37,829 nucleotides of DNA from Deltaproteobacteria bacterium (lineage in GTDB: Bacteria; Desulfobacterota; Syntrophia; Syntrophales; Smithellaceae), in the NCBI GenBank assembly GCA_025355175.1, contig JANYAF010000142.1:1-37829 (forward strand). Reading direction: 5' to 3'. Shown one piece after another: positions 1-8,841 of this stretch. A program made the translations under genes and the position numbers. Numbering within the stretch: the stretch's first letter is position 1; the number at the start of each line of letters is the position of its first letter. The notes beneath the pieces are model-generated. The model made no database searches. It worked only from the letters and a program-made list of their open reading frames with translations, and was not told where the DNA came from.

Positions 1-2
1 GA

Positions 3-2000
3 AGTCTTGTCGTTCTCATAATATTGCCACTATCTTTACTGGCCACGTTCATTGTGATGAAACTGGTTGGCATCAGCGCAAATCTGATGTCGCTCGGCGG
101 CTTGGCGATTTCGATCGGAATGATCATCGACACGGCGATCATTCAGGTTGAGAATGTTCAACGGCATTTAAGTGAAGAGATGGGAAAGCATCCAAAATTA
201 TTGACAGTCCTTAAAGCCGTGATGGAGGTCAGAAAACCGAGCATCTTCGGTGAAATGATTATTGCCATCACGTTTATCCCGATTCTTTCCTTATCCGGAA
301 TTGAAGGGAAAATGTTCGGGCCGCTGGCTATCACTGTAACTTTGGCGCTTCTTTCATCATTGTTACTCTCTATATTCGTTGTTCCGGTTCTTTGCAGCCT
401 CTTTCTGAAACCACAGCCGGAAAAAGAAAGCTTCATCATGCGATATGCCAAGGAAGCTTATTTGCCGCTTCTGGAATATGCCATGAATAAGAAAAAGGTA
501 GTCTTAAGTATTGCCGGAGTTTTCCTGGTGATTTCTCTTTTTCTATTCACCCGATTAGGTACGGAGTTTATTCCTAAAATGGATGAAGGTTCATTTGACA
601 TGGATGTGGCGATGTTGCCCGGTGTTTCACTGGCGACAGCAATGGAAGTAAATCAACGCGCCGCTCAAAAACTGAAGCAGTTTGAGGAACTGGATGTCGT
701 GGTGTCGCGCACAGGACAAACCGGTGTTGCTTTAGATACCAGGGGCACGGATAAAACCGGGTATGTTGGTATATTCAAACCGAAGAGTGAGTGGAAACGG
801 GATATTTCGAAGGAAGAACTAACCAATGAAATGCGTAAGTCATTGGAGTCGATAGCGGGTATCAGTTTCGGATTCAGTCAGCCGATCCAGTGCAGAATTG
901 ATGAGCTTGTTGCCGGAACTCGCGCGCAACTGATCGTTAAACTGTTTGGCGAAGACATTGATGTGCTGAATAACAAGTCGGCTGAAATTACGAGAGTTTT
1001 TTCTTCTATCAAGGGTGGGACCGATTTGGCTACGGAAAAGGTGTCGGGGCAGCCCTACCTGACGGTCAATATCGACCGGTCAAAAATAGCACGATATGGC
1101 GTGAATATCAGTGATGTTCAGAGTGTCATTGAAATAGCGGTTGCCGGGAAATCGGCCTCCAAATTTTATGAAGAGAACCGGAGCTTTGATATAACCGTTC
1201 GTCTGCCGGAAGAAAAAAGAAATTCGCTTGACGCCATCAAAAACATCTTGGTCACCACAAAATCAGGAATGAATATACCGCTCGAGCAATTAGCCACTGT
1301 AAGCATGATTGAAGGGCCGGTTCAAATAAGCCGTCATGATGGAAATAGAAGAATCGGGATCGAGATGAATATCAGCGGCAGAGATATCGGCAGTTTTGTC
1401 GCAGAAGCAAAGCAAAAGATAAAAGAGCAAGTTAAGCTGCCGGCCGGATACTATCTTACCTGGGGCGGACAATTTGAAAATCAGCAGCGGGCGATGAATA
1501 AACTCATGATCATCGGACCTGTTGCCGTTGGACTTATCTTGCTTCTTCTGTTCGTTACGTTTCGATCGATCCGTCTGTCACTGTTGGTCATTTCCAACTT
1601 GCCTTTCGCGTTAATTGGAGGCGTCTTTGCTCTCTTTATATCCGGACAATATTTGTCTGTTCCGGCATCGGTGGGATTCATCGTCTTGTTCGGTGTTGCC
1701 GTTTTAAACGGTCTTGTGCTGGTTTCGCGCATCTCGCAGTTGCGCGAAGAAGGACTGGAATTACAAGAAGCAATCAGGAAGGGAAGTCTGGACAGGTTAC
1801 GCCCGGTATTGATGACCGCATCAATCGCCATTTTCAGCTTGATTCCGATGCTGCTCGCCAGGGGTATGGGTTCTGAAATTCAAAAACCATTGGCCACAGT
1901 CGTCGTGGGGGGATTGATTACTTCAACTTTACTTACACTGCTAATTATTCCAGCGGTTTACGGTTGGTTTGAAAAGAGAAAAGTTGAAGAAGAAATGTAA
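3..2000 (+). CDS. CzcA-like heavy-metal efflux RND transporter, 5' truncated by the window edge
   Basis: This is the C-terminal 660 or so residues of an inner-membrane RND pump of the heavy-metal efflux (HME) family, which exports divalent or monovalent metal ions by proton antiport together with a periplasmic adaptor and an outer-membrane channel. The reading frame is open from base 3, so the true start lies outside the window. A TM4-type segment with the HME signature (IDTAIIQVEN, Asp codon at 129-131) carries the proton-relay aspartate. It is followed by the C-terminal porter half (GTEFIPKMDEG) and a last bundle of hydrophobic helices ending near base 1960. It resembles CzcA more than the CusA at 5218, because the CusA methionines are not in their expected places. 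Its adaptor and channel genes would lie upstream. The exported metal cannot be read from this fragment. Confidence 0.9.
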   Translation, partial: SLVVLIILPLSLLATFIVMKLVGISANLMSLGGLAISIGMIIDTAIIQVENVQRHLSEEMGKHPKLLTVLKAVMEVRKPSIFGEMIIAITFIPILSLSGIEGKMFGPLAITVTLALLSSLLLSIFVVPVLCSLFLKPQPEKESFIMRYAKEAYLPLLEYAMNKKKVVLSIAGVFLVISLFLFTRLGTEFIPKMDEGSFDMDVAMLPGVSLATAMEVNQRAAQKLKQFEELDVVVSRTGQTGVALDTRGTDKTGYVGIFKPKSEWKRDISKEELTNEMRKSLESIAGISFGFSQPIQCRIDELVAGTRAQLIVKLFGEDIDVLNNKSAEITRVFSSIKGGTDLATEKVSGQPYLTVNIDRSKIARYGVNISDVQSVIEIAVAGKSASKFYEENRSFDITVRLPEEKRNSLDAIKNILVTTKSGMNIPLEQLATVSMIEGPVQISRHDGNRRIGIEMNISGRDIGSFVAEAKQKIKEQVKLPAGYYLTWGGQFENQQRAMNKLMIIGPVAVGLILLLLFVTFRSIRLSLLVISNLPFALIGGVFALFISGQYLSVPASVGFIVLFGVAVLNGLVLVSRISQLREEGLELQEAIRKGSLDRLRPVLMTASIAIFSLIPMLLARGMGSEIQKPLATVVVGGLITSTLLTLLIIPAVYGWFEKRKVEEEM

Positions 2001-2243
2001 ATACAATGTAAATACAAGGGTATAAGGATACCCCATACCACAATCAGCAAGGCTCGGCGTAGCCTATATTTCACCTATTCGCTATATTTATAATCGTGAG
2101 CTAGCCATGGCGTCGCTCACGTATCCCTTTTTACCTTCTCCTGTACCACTTCACACAATATCATCTTCATTTTTTCAATGATAAGAGATTTTCCTATTAA
2201 AGAAAATTTCCCTGCAATTCCCACTTTATTTGGGAAAAATTTC
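2001..2243. other. Intergenic region with small hairpins, no gene seen
   Basis: No reading frame with a ribosome site is visible. Two short dyads occur: GGGTAT/ATACCC at 2018-2033, and CGTGAGC/GCTCACG at 2095-2121, whose loop contains the palindrome GCCATGGC. The second is followed by a short pyrimidine and T stretch and could be a weak terminator for the upstream pump gene. The region becomes AT-rich towards the promoter at 2244. Confidence 0.4.
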
Positions 2244-2287
2244 TTGACAAACCCGATTGAATATTTACTATTGAAGTAATAGTAAAT
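2244..2287 (+). promoter_or_regulatory. Promoter overlapped by a perfect 10-bp-arm dyad (candidate operator of the cus-like operon)
   Basis: A consensus -35 box TTGACA (2244-2249) and a -10 box TACTAT (2266-2271) are 16 bp apart. A perfect inverted repeat, ATTTACTATT (2263-2272) and AATAGTAAAT (2278-2287) around GAAGT, covers the -10 box and the likely start point. That placement suits a repressor that blocks RNA polymerase, for example an ArsR-, TetR- or CopY-type metal sensor. It is not the MerR layout, where the dyad sits inside a 19-20 bp spacer. No regulator gene lies in the window. Promoter boxes and dyad are seen directly; the repressor is inferred. Confidence 0.7.
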
Positions 2288-2317
2288 TAAATTATCATTA
2301 AAAATGGAGGGCTAAAT

Positions 2318-2713
2318 ATGAAGAGACTGATTTTAATAGTAGCGGCAATGATTTTAGCGTTAAATGTCGGAGTTGCAGGAGCCAAAGACTATGAAATTTC
2401 AAAAAAAGCAGGCGATTTGAGCGTTCAGGTGAATATTGACAAGAATCCGCCCGTGACTGGTATAAACAAAATAGCTGTGGCGATCAAGGATGCGGCGGGC
2501 AAAACGGTAACGGATGCGACGGTGTCCATAGATTACGGCATGCCGGCGATGCCCGGAATGGGTGCCATGAATTATAAAACGGCAACTGCTCTAAAAGGTG
2601 AAAGTTATCAGGGAAAGCTTGATTTTTCCATGGCCGGTCCCTGGTTTATCAATATAAAAATCAGCCGCGCAGGTAAAATACAAACGGTAAAACTCAATGT
2701 TGATATCAAGTAG
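2318..2713 (+). CDS. YtkA-like periplasmic protein, first gene of the cus-like operon
   Basis: This 131-residue protein has a clear Sec signal peptide (MKRL, hydrophobic core, probable cleavage after AGA near residue 22). A single beta-sandwich domain of the YtkA/FixH-like type follows (conserved feel of VAIKDAAGKTV, VSIDYGMPAMPGMG and GPWFINIKI). The Met-Pro-rich loop around residues 74-83 (MPAMPGM) is the kind of site that binds Cu(I) or Ag(I). GGAGGG lies 7 bases before the ATG. The gene is first after the dyad promoter and overlaps the TolC-like gene by 17 bases, so it probably serves the efflux system as a periplasmic metal carrier or sensor. Family assignment rests on motifs and context, and the metal role is inferred. 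Confidence 0.7.
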   Translation: MKRLILIVAAMILALNVGVAGAKDYEISKKAGDLSVQVNIDKNPPVTGINKIAVAIKDAAGKTVTDATVSIDYGMPAMPGMGAMNYKTATALKGESYQGKLDFSMAGPWFINIKISRAGKIQTVKLNVDIK

Positions 2714-3971
2714 GTTCTTGAAGTTATGGCTTTTGTTTTCAGGTGTTTTTCTTCTTGCCGCTTCACCGGTCCATAGTGATCCGCTCTTGGGTGGTTTAAT
2801 CGACGAGGCGCTGAAAAACAGTCCTGAAATTCAGGCATCACAGGCCCGGATTGAGGCCGCCCGGCTGCGGATTCCTCAATCCGGCAGCCTGCCTGATCCG
2901 ATGTTCATGTTCGGCTATCAAAATGAGACTTTCGATCGCTATACTTACGGCGAGATGCAGGGCTCCCAGTGGATGTTTTCAGCGACACAGCAATTTCTAT
3001 TTCCGGGCAAGCGCAGGCTCAAAGAAGAAATGACAGCGCGGGACGCGGAGAGCTTGGAAGCCATGCATGAGCTTTTAAAGCTCAAAACCGTCGTACGGAT
3101 CAGAGAGCTTTATTATGATCTTTTTTTAGCCTACAAGAATATCGATCTGCTGAAAGAAAAGGGGGACTTGCTCGCTCGTATTGAAAGCCTGACTCTGGCG
3201 CGCTACACAGCCGGAAAAGCCATGCAGCAGGATGTCCTTATGGCGCAGACCGAAAAGTACATGTTGCTGGAAAAACAAGAAATGTTTCAACAAAAGATAC
3301 AGTCTTTGGAGGCCATGCTTTCATCAGTGGTCGGACGGTATAAAGGTCCCGCGCTTCCCCGGCCTTCAGAGCCGACGTATCAGCCCTTTCCCCTGGAAGT
3401 CAATGCCGCTATCGAGCAAGCGATGCAGCATTCCCCGGAGTTGAAATCGCGCAACAAGATGATCGAGGCCGCTAATTCCAGGCTGGCAATGGCGCAAAAA
3501 GAATACTACCCCGATTTTGCCTTAAGCGGCAGCTACTTCAACCGGACGGGTGAGTTTCCTGACATGTGGAGTGCCACGGCGACTATCAATATCCCGATTT
3601 ATTTTCAAACGAAACAAAAACCGGCAGTGGCGGAAGCCAGGGTCAATATCCATCAGGCCGGCCGGGAACTGGAAGTAACGCGGTTGATGATAGAAGCGGC
3701 GCTGCGTGATAACTATTCCATGCTTCGCCTGTCGGAGAGACTCATGGATTTGTATCAGAAAGGGCTCCTTCCAAAAAGCAGACAGGATATTGAGCAGGCG
3801 TTGACAGGGTATTCTACGGGAAGGACAGATGCCGTCAGTATTATTTCCCGCTTAAAAATATTGCTGGATTATGAAACGCTCTATTGGGGGCAACTTGTGG
3901 AAAGAGAAAAAGCTATTGCCCGTTTGCATGCTATTACGGCCGGGCAGGCCGTTGGAGGCGAAAAAAGATGA
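2697..3971 (+). CDS. TolC-family outer-membrane channel (CusC/CzcC-like)
   Basis: A 424-residue outer-membrane efflux protein, expected as a trimeric channel that receives metal from the CusBA complex. It has an N-terminal signal peptide (cleavage near VHS, residue 27) and no lipobox cysteine, so unlike E. coli CusC it is not a lipoprotein. Two repeats of long amphipathic helices are visible, each opened by the family pattern (EALKNSPEIQASQARIEAA near residues 18-36, and AIEQAMQHSPELKSRNKMIE in the second half). The ATG lies inside the end of the YtkA-like gene with no obvious Shine-Dalgarno, which suggests translational coupling. The stop overlaps the next ATG (ATGA). Exact start is moderately sure. 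Confidence 0.88.
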   Translation: MLISSRFLKLWLLFSGVFLLAASPVHSDPLLGGLIDEALKNSPEIQASQARIEAARLRIPQSGSLPDPMFMFGYQNETFDRYTYGEMQGSQWMFSATQQFLFPGKRRLKEEMTARDAESLEAMHELLKLKTVVRIRELYYDLFLAYKNIDLLKEKGDLLARIESLTLARYTAGKAMQQDVLMAQTEKYMLLEKQEMFQQKIQSLEAMLSSVVGRYKGPALPRPSEPTYQPFPLEVNAAIEQAMQHSPELKSRNKMIEAANSRLAMAQKEYYPDFALSGSYFNRTGEFPDMWSATATINIPIYFQTKQKPAVAEARVNIHQAGRELEVTRLMIEAALRDNYSMLRLSERLMDLYQKGLLPKSRQDIEQALTGYSTGRTDAVSIISRLKILLDYETLYWGQLVEREKAIARLHAITAGQAVGGEKR

Positions 3972-5200
3972 AAAAAGGGAGTAGCCGCTTGAGAAAACTG
4001 CTGAGTCCGTTGATTGCGGGATGCTTGGTGCTGATCATTGCGTCATCGATACAGGCTCAGGATCATTCGCAACATGGGCAGACGGCAGCCAAGATCGATA
4101 AAGCCAAACCCGCTGCTGCTCAACCAAAACAGCCGGTAGTGGAATCTCCTCGGGATATACCACAGGTGGAAATTTCAACCGAGCAGCAAAAACGCATCGG
4201 GGTGAAAACGGTCAAGGCAGATTTGCTGCCGATGAAAAAAATTATTCGGACGGTCGGGCGGGTGGAAGCCGATGAAAGCAGGCAGGCTACGGTTAATGCT
4301 AAAATCGAGGGATGGATTGAAAAGCTCTATGTGAATACGACGGGCGGTTACCTTAAAAAAGGGGCAAAGCTCGCGGAAATCTACAGCCCGGAACTTGTCG
4401 CGACCCAGCAGGAATTTCTGACGGCTTTGAAGTGGACGAAGGAAACGGCCGCAGGTCCCACAGACGGGAATAAGACGGCGGCGTCTGACTTAAATAAGAT
4501 GATGGCCAGGGACGCAGCGGCCACGCTTTCCGCTGCGCGCCAGCGATTGCTCTTGTGGGATATCTCTGCCAGCCAGATCAAACATATTGAGGAGACTGGA
4601 CAGCCGGTGAGGACGTTGACGCTATATGCGCCGGTTGCTGGTTATGTCACACAAAAAATGGTGGTCGCCGGGATGAGGATCATGCCGGGTGAAAAAATGT
4701 TTGATATAGTCGATCTCTCCAGTCTCTGGGTGATCGCTGATATTTACGAACATGAATTGCCGCTGATTAAAGTCGGAAACCAGGCGGTCGTCACACTGGC
4801 CTATCTTCCCGGTGTGGAGCTAACATCTCAAATCGATTATATTTATCCCAGCCTGTCGGCGGAAACACGGACGGTAAAAATACGCCTGAAGCTTGCCAAT
4901 CGCGGCTATCAATTAAAACCGCAAATGTTTGGCAATGTGGAAATCAAAATCAATCTGGGTCGTAAATTAGTGATCCCGGAATCCGCCGTGATGGATACGG
5001 GTAAGGCGATGGTCGCCTACGTTGATCTGGGCAATGGTTCCTTTGAACCTCGGGAAATCAAAACAGGGATCAGGACGGACGGATATGTTGAAGTGCTGCG
5101 TGGTTTGAAAAGTGGTGAAAGAGTCGTAGCGTCAGCTAATTTCCTGGTCGATTCGGAAGCACAACTCAAAGGGATCAAGCCCCTTTCTAACCCTAAATGA
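3968..5200 (+). CDS. cusB: CusB-like periplasmic adaptor (membrane fusion protein)
   Basis: A 410-residue adaptor linking the RND pump to the outer-membrane channel. The frame is open from 3884, but the ATG at 3968 is preferred because GGAGG stands at 3954-3958 and it gives the ATGA overlap with the TolC-like stop. After a signal anchor there is a His-rich stretch (DHSQHGQ), then the split lipoyl/barrel-sandwich halves (VNAKIEGWIEKLYV and LYAPVAGYVTQKMVVAGMRI) around a helical hairpin, then beta-barrel (LSSLWVIADIYEHELPLIKVG) and membrane-proximal domains (PESAVMDTGKAMVAYV). The small heavy-metal binding domain (CPMHP type) found in many CusB relatives is absent. The His-rich N-terminus may bind the metal instead. 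Confidence 0.88.
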   Translation: MKKGSSRLRKLLSPLIAGCLVLIIASSIQAQDHSQHGQTAAKIDKAKPAAAQPKQPVVESPRDIPQVEISTEQQKRIGVKTVKADLLPMKKIIRTVGRVEADESRQATVNAKIEGWIEKLYVNTTGGYLKKGAKLAEIYSPELVATQQEFLTALKWTKETAAGPTDGNKTAASDLNKMMARDAAATLSAARQRLLLWDISASQIKHIEETGQPVRTLTLYAPVAGYVTQKMVVAGMRIMPGEKMFDIVDLSSLWVIADIYEHELPLIKVGNQAVVTLAYLPGVELTSQIDYIYPSLSAETRTVKIRLKLANRGYQLKPQMFGNVEIKINLGRKLVIPESAVMDTGKAMVAYVDLGNGSFEPREIKTGIRTDGYVEVLRGLKSGERVVASANFLVDSEAQLKGIKPLSNPK

Positions 5201-5217
5201 AATGAAAAGGTCTTCCT

Positions 5218-8200
5218 GTGATCGCCAAAATAATCGAACTTTCCGCCCGGAATAAATTCGCAGTCTTTCTTGTAATGGCCGTGGCCATCCTCTGGGGTTA
5301 CTGGGCGCTCCAAAATACACCTCTCGATGCTCTTCCTGATTTGAGCGATACACAGGTGATCATTTATACAGAATGGACAGGACGCAGTCCTGATCTGGTG
5401 GAAGATCAGATCACCTATCCGATCACGTCCACACTGCTTGCAGCCCCTAAAGTACAGGCGGTGCGTGGATTTTCTTATTTGGGAAGCTCCTTCATTTACG
5501 TAATCTTTGAAGAGGGGACGAACATCTATTGGGCCAGAAGCCGTATTCTGGAATATCTTCAGGCCGTAAAGAACAAAATTCCTGCCGATGTCAATCCTGT
5601 TTTGGGTCCCGATGCCACAAGCCTGGGATGGGGCTTTTCTTACGCTGTCATTGATGAAACGGGAGGCCATGACCTTGCCGAACTGCGCAGCATTCAGGAC
5701 TATGTTATCAAACTTGGGTTGGAAAGCGTACCGGGCGTTTCCCAGGTGGCAAGCATCGGCGGCTTTGTCAAGCAGTACCAGATAACGATTGATCCCAACC
5801 GTCTGACTGCCTACAACATTCCCATTACAAAGGTCATGGAGGCTGTCCGCAAGAGCAACCGGGATGTGGAAGGGCGCGTCCTGGAGCTATCCGGCGTGGA
5901 ATACATGATCCGGGGGCGGGGATACATCAAGGGGCTGCAAGACTTAGAGGCTATCGCCGTGGGCGCGAACCCCGGTGGAACGCCAATCTATTTAAGGGAT
6001 GTGGCCCGTATCCAACTGGGGCCGGAAATCCGCAGAGGGCTTGCGGATCTGGATGGCCGGGGTGAAGTGGCCGGCGGGATTGTGGTTGTCCGTACCGGCG
6101 AAAATGTTTTGAATGTGATTGATCGGGTTAAAGAAAAGATCAATAAGAACATCGCGCCCAGTCTTCCCAAGGGGATGAAAATTGTCACCACCTATGACCG
6201 TTCAGATCTGATTCAAAAATCAATATCCACCCTTAAAGAAGAGATCATCAAGCTGGTCATCGCGGTGAGCGTGGTTTGTCTCATTTTCCTTTTTCATTTG
6301 CCCAGCGCTCTGGTGGTCATTCTGACCTTGCCCATTGCGATTATCATTTCTTTTATCTGCATGTATTACCTGGGCATCACCTCTAACATAATGAGCTTAA
6401 GCGGCATTGCCATTGCCATCGGCGCCATGGTGGATGCCTCCATCATCATGGTGGAAAACGCCCATAAAAAGCTTGAAGAATGGGAAGAAAAGGGCCGGCC
6501 GGGAAATCGCACCGATGTGATCATTGAGGCCGCCAAAGAGGTGGGGCCATCGCTTTTCTTTGCCCTGCTCGTTATCAGTGTTGGTTTTCTGGCTGTATTC
6601 ACCTTGCAGGGGCAGGCGGGAAGGCTCTTCAAGCCCTTGGCCTATACGAAGACCTTTGCCATGCTTTTTGCCTCTTTTCTGGCCATTACCCTGACTCCGG
6701 TGCTCATGACCGTTTTTCTCCGGGGGAAGATCCAGCCGGAAGATAAGAATCCCATCATCGTTTTCTTAGGCAAGATCTACAGACCCCGGGTTGCCTTTGC
6801 TCTGAAATATCCCAAGGCGGTTATTGCTGCGGCGTTAATCTTAATGGCATTGACCGTTTATCCGGTTATGAAACTGGGTACGGAATTCATGCCGCCCCTT
6901 TACGAAGGAACGCTATTTTATATGCCCGTCACAGTACCCGGGGCATCCGTGTCCGAAGTCGGAACGCTCCTCCAGATGCAGGATAGCATTCTGAAAAAAA
7001 TACCGGAGGTCGCCCAGGTCTTCGGCAAAGCCGGGCGGGCGGAAACGGCCACAGATCCGGCGCCGCTGGAAATGTTTGAAACAGTCATCAACATGAAAGA
7101 TGAATCACAATGGCGAAGGCAAAAGACATGGTATTCATCCTGGGCGCCGGAATGGCTGAAATCAATATTGCGGCATGTCAGTCCAGACAGTATTTCACCG
7201 GACCAAATAAAAGATGAGATGAACGACGCCCTGTCTATTCCCGGCGTTGCCAATTCCTTCACGATGCCCATCAAGGCCCGCATCGACATGCTGGCTACAG
7301 GCATCCGCACGCCCGTTGGAATCAAAATCCTGGGGCCGGATTTGGAAGAGATCGAAAAAATAGGTCTGGCTCTGGAGCATCACTTAAAAGACATCCCCGG
7401 AACAAGAAGCGTTTACGCGGAACGCGTGACGACGGGTTACTTCCTCGATGTCGCCATAAAAAGAGATGAGGCGGCAAGATACGGCCTCACTGTGGACGAT
7501 GTAGGCGAGGTGATCCAGACAGCCATTGGCGGCATGAACCTGACGGTGACCGTAGAGGGACGCGCGCGCTATCCCGTCAACATTCGCTATCCACGCAATT
7601 TGCGCAACGATGTGGAGCAACTCAAGCGGATCCTTGTGCCGGTCATGATGAATAATAACGCTGCGCCGTTGCCGGCTGTGTCGGGCGGTATGTCGAATGT
7701 GCCGCAGATTACGCAGATACCGCTGGGGACGGTGGCGGATTTCAAGATTGTGAAAGGTCCAACGGCAATCAAAAGCGAAGAAGGACTTCTCACCGCTTAT
7801 GTCTTCATTGACTTTTCCGGCCGTGACATGGGCAGCTTCGTGGAGGAGGCCAAGCAAAAAGCATCAACGCTGAAGATTCCCGAAGGCTATAGGCTTTCTT
7901 GGAGCGGGGAATATGAAAATCTGACAAAGACGCATGAACGGCTGAAGATGGTCATTCCTCTGACCCTTTTCATTATCTTCCTGATCCTTTACCTGAATAC
8001 GAGATCAACGGTCAAAACAATGATTGTGCTTCTGGCCGTTCCTTTTTCCCTTGTAGGGTCCTTCTGGTTTCTGTACCTGCTCAATTATAATATGAGCATT
8101 GCCGTCTGGGTGGGAATTATAGCGCTTGCCGGACTGGATGCGGAGACGGGGGTCATCATGCTCCTCTATCTGGATATTTCCCACGACCAGTGGAAGAAGG

Positions 8201-8460
8201 AAGGCAGGATGAACAACATTAACGACTTGAAGGACGCCATCATGCATGGCGCGGTAAAGAGGGTGAGACCGAAGTTGATGACCGTAGGGGTTATCCTCGC
8301 CGGTCTGATTCCCATTATGTTCAGCGATGGCGCCGGCTCTGATGTGATGAAGCGTATTGCCGCACCCATGATCGGTGGTGTGATAACATCGGAGATACTC
8401 GAACTTACCGTCTATCCGGCCATCTATCTGATTTGGAAGAGGCGGACGTTTCAAAAATAA
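5218..8460 (+). CDS. cusA: CusA-like Cu(I)/Ag(I) efflux RND transporter
   Basis: A full-length 1080-residue RND pump starting at GTG with AAAAGG upstream. The proton-relay aspartate of TM4 is present as D406 in AMVDASIIMVEN, matching CusA D405. The three methionines that form the E. coli CusA periplasmic metal site (M573, M623, M672) have clear counterparts at M569 (FYMPVT), M619 (LEMFET) and M691 (IDMLATG). This supports monovalent Cu/Ag as substrate rather than Zn/Co/Cd. About 20 extra residues (WYSSWAPEWLKSIL and following) sit between the second and third methionine. The gene ends the four-gene operon that begins at 2318. Confidence 0.93.
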   Translation: MIAKIIELSARNKFAVFLVMAVAILWGYWALQNTPLDALPDLSDTQVIIYTEWTGRSPDLVEDQITYPITSTLLAAPKVQAVRGFSYLGSSFIYVIFEEGTNIYWARSRILEYLQAVKNKIPADVNPVLGPDATSLGWGFSYAVIDETGGHDLAELRSIQDYVIKLGLESVPGVSQVASIGGFVKQYQITIDPNRLTAYNIPITKVMEAVRKSNRDVEGRVLELSGVEYMIRGRGYIKGLQDLEAIAVGANPGGTPIYLRDVARIQLGPEIRRGLADLDGRGEVAGGIVVVRTGENVLNVIDRVKEKINKNIAPSLPKGMKIVTTYDRSDLIQKSISTLKEEIIKLVIAVSVVCLIFLFHLPSALVVILTLPIAIIISFICMYYLGITSNIMSLSGIAIAIGAMVDASIIMVENAHKKLEEWEEKGRPGNRTDVIIEAAKEVGPSLFFALLVISVGFLAVFTLQGQAGRLFKPLAYTKTFAMLFASFLAITLTPVLMTVFLRGKIQPEDKNPIIVFLGKIYRPRVAFALKYPKAVIAAALILMALTVYPVMKLGTEFMPPLYEGTLFYMPVTVPGASVSEVGTLLQMQDSILKKIPEVAQVFGKAGRAETATDPAPLEMFETVINMKDESQWRRQKTWYSSWAPEWLKSILRHVSPDSISPDQIKDEMNDALSIPGVANSFTMPIKARIDMLATGIRTPVGIKILGPDLEEIEKIGLALEHHLKDIPGTRSVYAERVTTGYFLDVAIKRDEAARYGLTVDDVGEVIQTAIGGMNLTVTVEGRARYPVNIRYPRNLRNDVEQLKRILVPVMMNNNAAPLPAVSGGMSNVPQITQIPLGTVADFKIVKGPTAIKSEEGLLTAYVFIDFSGRDMGSFVEEAKQKASTLKIPEGYRLSWSGEYENLTKTHERLKMVIPLTLFIIFLILYLNTRSTVKTMIVLLAVPFSLVGSFWFLYLLNYNMSIAVWVGIIALAGLDAETGVIMLLYLDISHDQWKKEGRMNNINDLKDAIMHGAVKRVRPKLMTVGVILAGLIPIMFSDGAGSDVMKRIAAPMIGGVITSEILELTVYPAIYLIWKRRTFQK

Positions 8461-8622
8461 TCAGAAAATGTATGGGCATTGCCCTTGTCCTGTAGGAAAG
8501 CAATATCTCAATCAGACGATAGCCGCGCCGGATCCGGTTGCTTTTCTTTTGAGTGTGACGAGTGATTTGGCTGCCGCGGCTTTCGCTTTCTCTGGGTAAG
8601 CGCAGATTGAGAAAAAATTTTC
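8461..8622. other. Gap between cusA and the aro promoter
   Basis: No gene is seen. It contains a short dyad (GGGCATTGCCC, 8473-8483) and a self-complementary CCGGATCCGG inside AGCCGCG...CGCGGCT (about 8521-8581), followed by T-rich DNA. This may be a weak terminator for the cus operon, but no clean stem with a U-tract is present. Confidence 0.3.
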
Positions 8623-8651
8623 TTGACAAGCGGGAATCTCTCATTTATATA
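8623..8651 (+). promoter_or_regulatory. Promoter of the aromatic amino acid operon
   Basis: TTGACA at 8623-8628 is a perfect -35 box. TATATA at 8646-8651 lies 17 bp downstream and serves as the -10 box. Transcription should start near 8658, giving an untranslated leader of roughly 235 bases before aroF that contains the leader peptide and the attenuator hairpins. No operator dyad is evident around the boxes, so control is probably post-initiation. Confidence 0.8.
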
Positions 8652-8680
8652 GCACAACAATTAAAAGGACAGGTTTTTCG

Positions 8681-8776
8681 ATGAACAGACAGATCAACGC
8701 AAACAACAATATTTTCGGTTTCTGGTTTTATTACTATTATGCGTCGGTCTGCCTGTCGCTGAGGAGGACTTGGTAA
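8681..8776 (+). CDS. Leader peptide of the aro attenuator, 31 residues, rich in Phe/Trp/Tyr
   Basis: An ATG at 8681, preceded by AAAAGGA at 8663-8669, opens a 31-codon frame ending in TAA at 8774-8776. Residues 12-20 read FGFWFYYYY: three Phe, one Trp and four consecutive Tyr codons (8714-8740). Trp is also the last residue. Such a run of regulatory codons just downstream of a promoter and upstream of terminator hairpins is the hallmark of ribosome-mediated attenuation, as in the pheA, trp and his leaders of enterobacteria. Here all three aromatic amino acids would be sensed, which fits an operon for the shared chorismate pathway. The peptide probably has no function of its own. Confidence 0.87.
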   Translation: MNRQINANNNIFGFWFYYYYASVCLSLRRTW

Positions 8777-8794
8777 AGTAACATTCACCAAAAC

Positions 8795-8841
8795 AGCCAT
8801 GGGTAGATCGAAAGCAAGCTGCCCATGGCTTTTCCGTTTTT
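8795..8841 (+). terminator. Attenuator terminator 1
   Basis: A 12-bp stem AGCCATGGGTAG (8795-8806) and CTGCCCATGGCT (8819-8830), with one G-U pair and a 12-base loop, is followed by TTTTCCGTTTTT. It lies 18 bases after the leader-peptide stop codon. It is mutually exclusive with the long-range A-B duplex described for the attenuator. Confidence 0.75.

Noticed and set aside
3884-3967. Earlier start for the CusB-like adaptor
   Set aside because: It would overlap the TolC-like gene by 88 bases and put a charged stretch before the signal sequence. ATG 3968 has GGAGG and the ATGA overlap.
8681-8776. Possibility that the aromatic run is a chance small frame
   Set aside because: Promoter, ribosome site, stop codon, tandem terminators and an aromatic operon all line up with it. 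Chance is unlikely.
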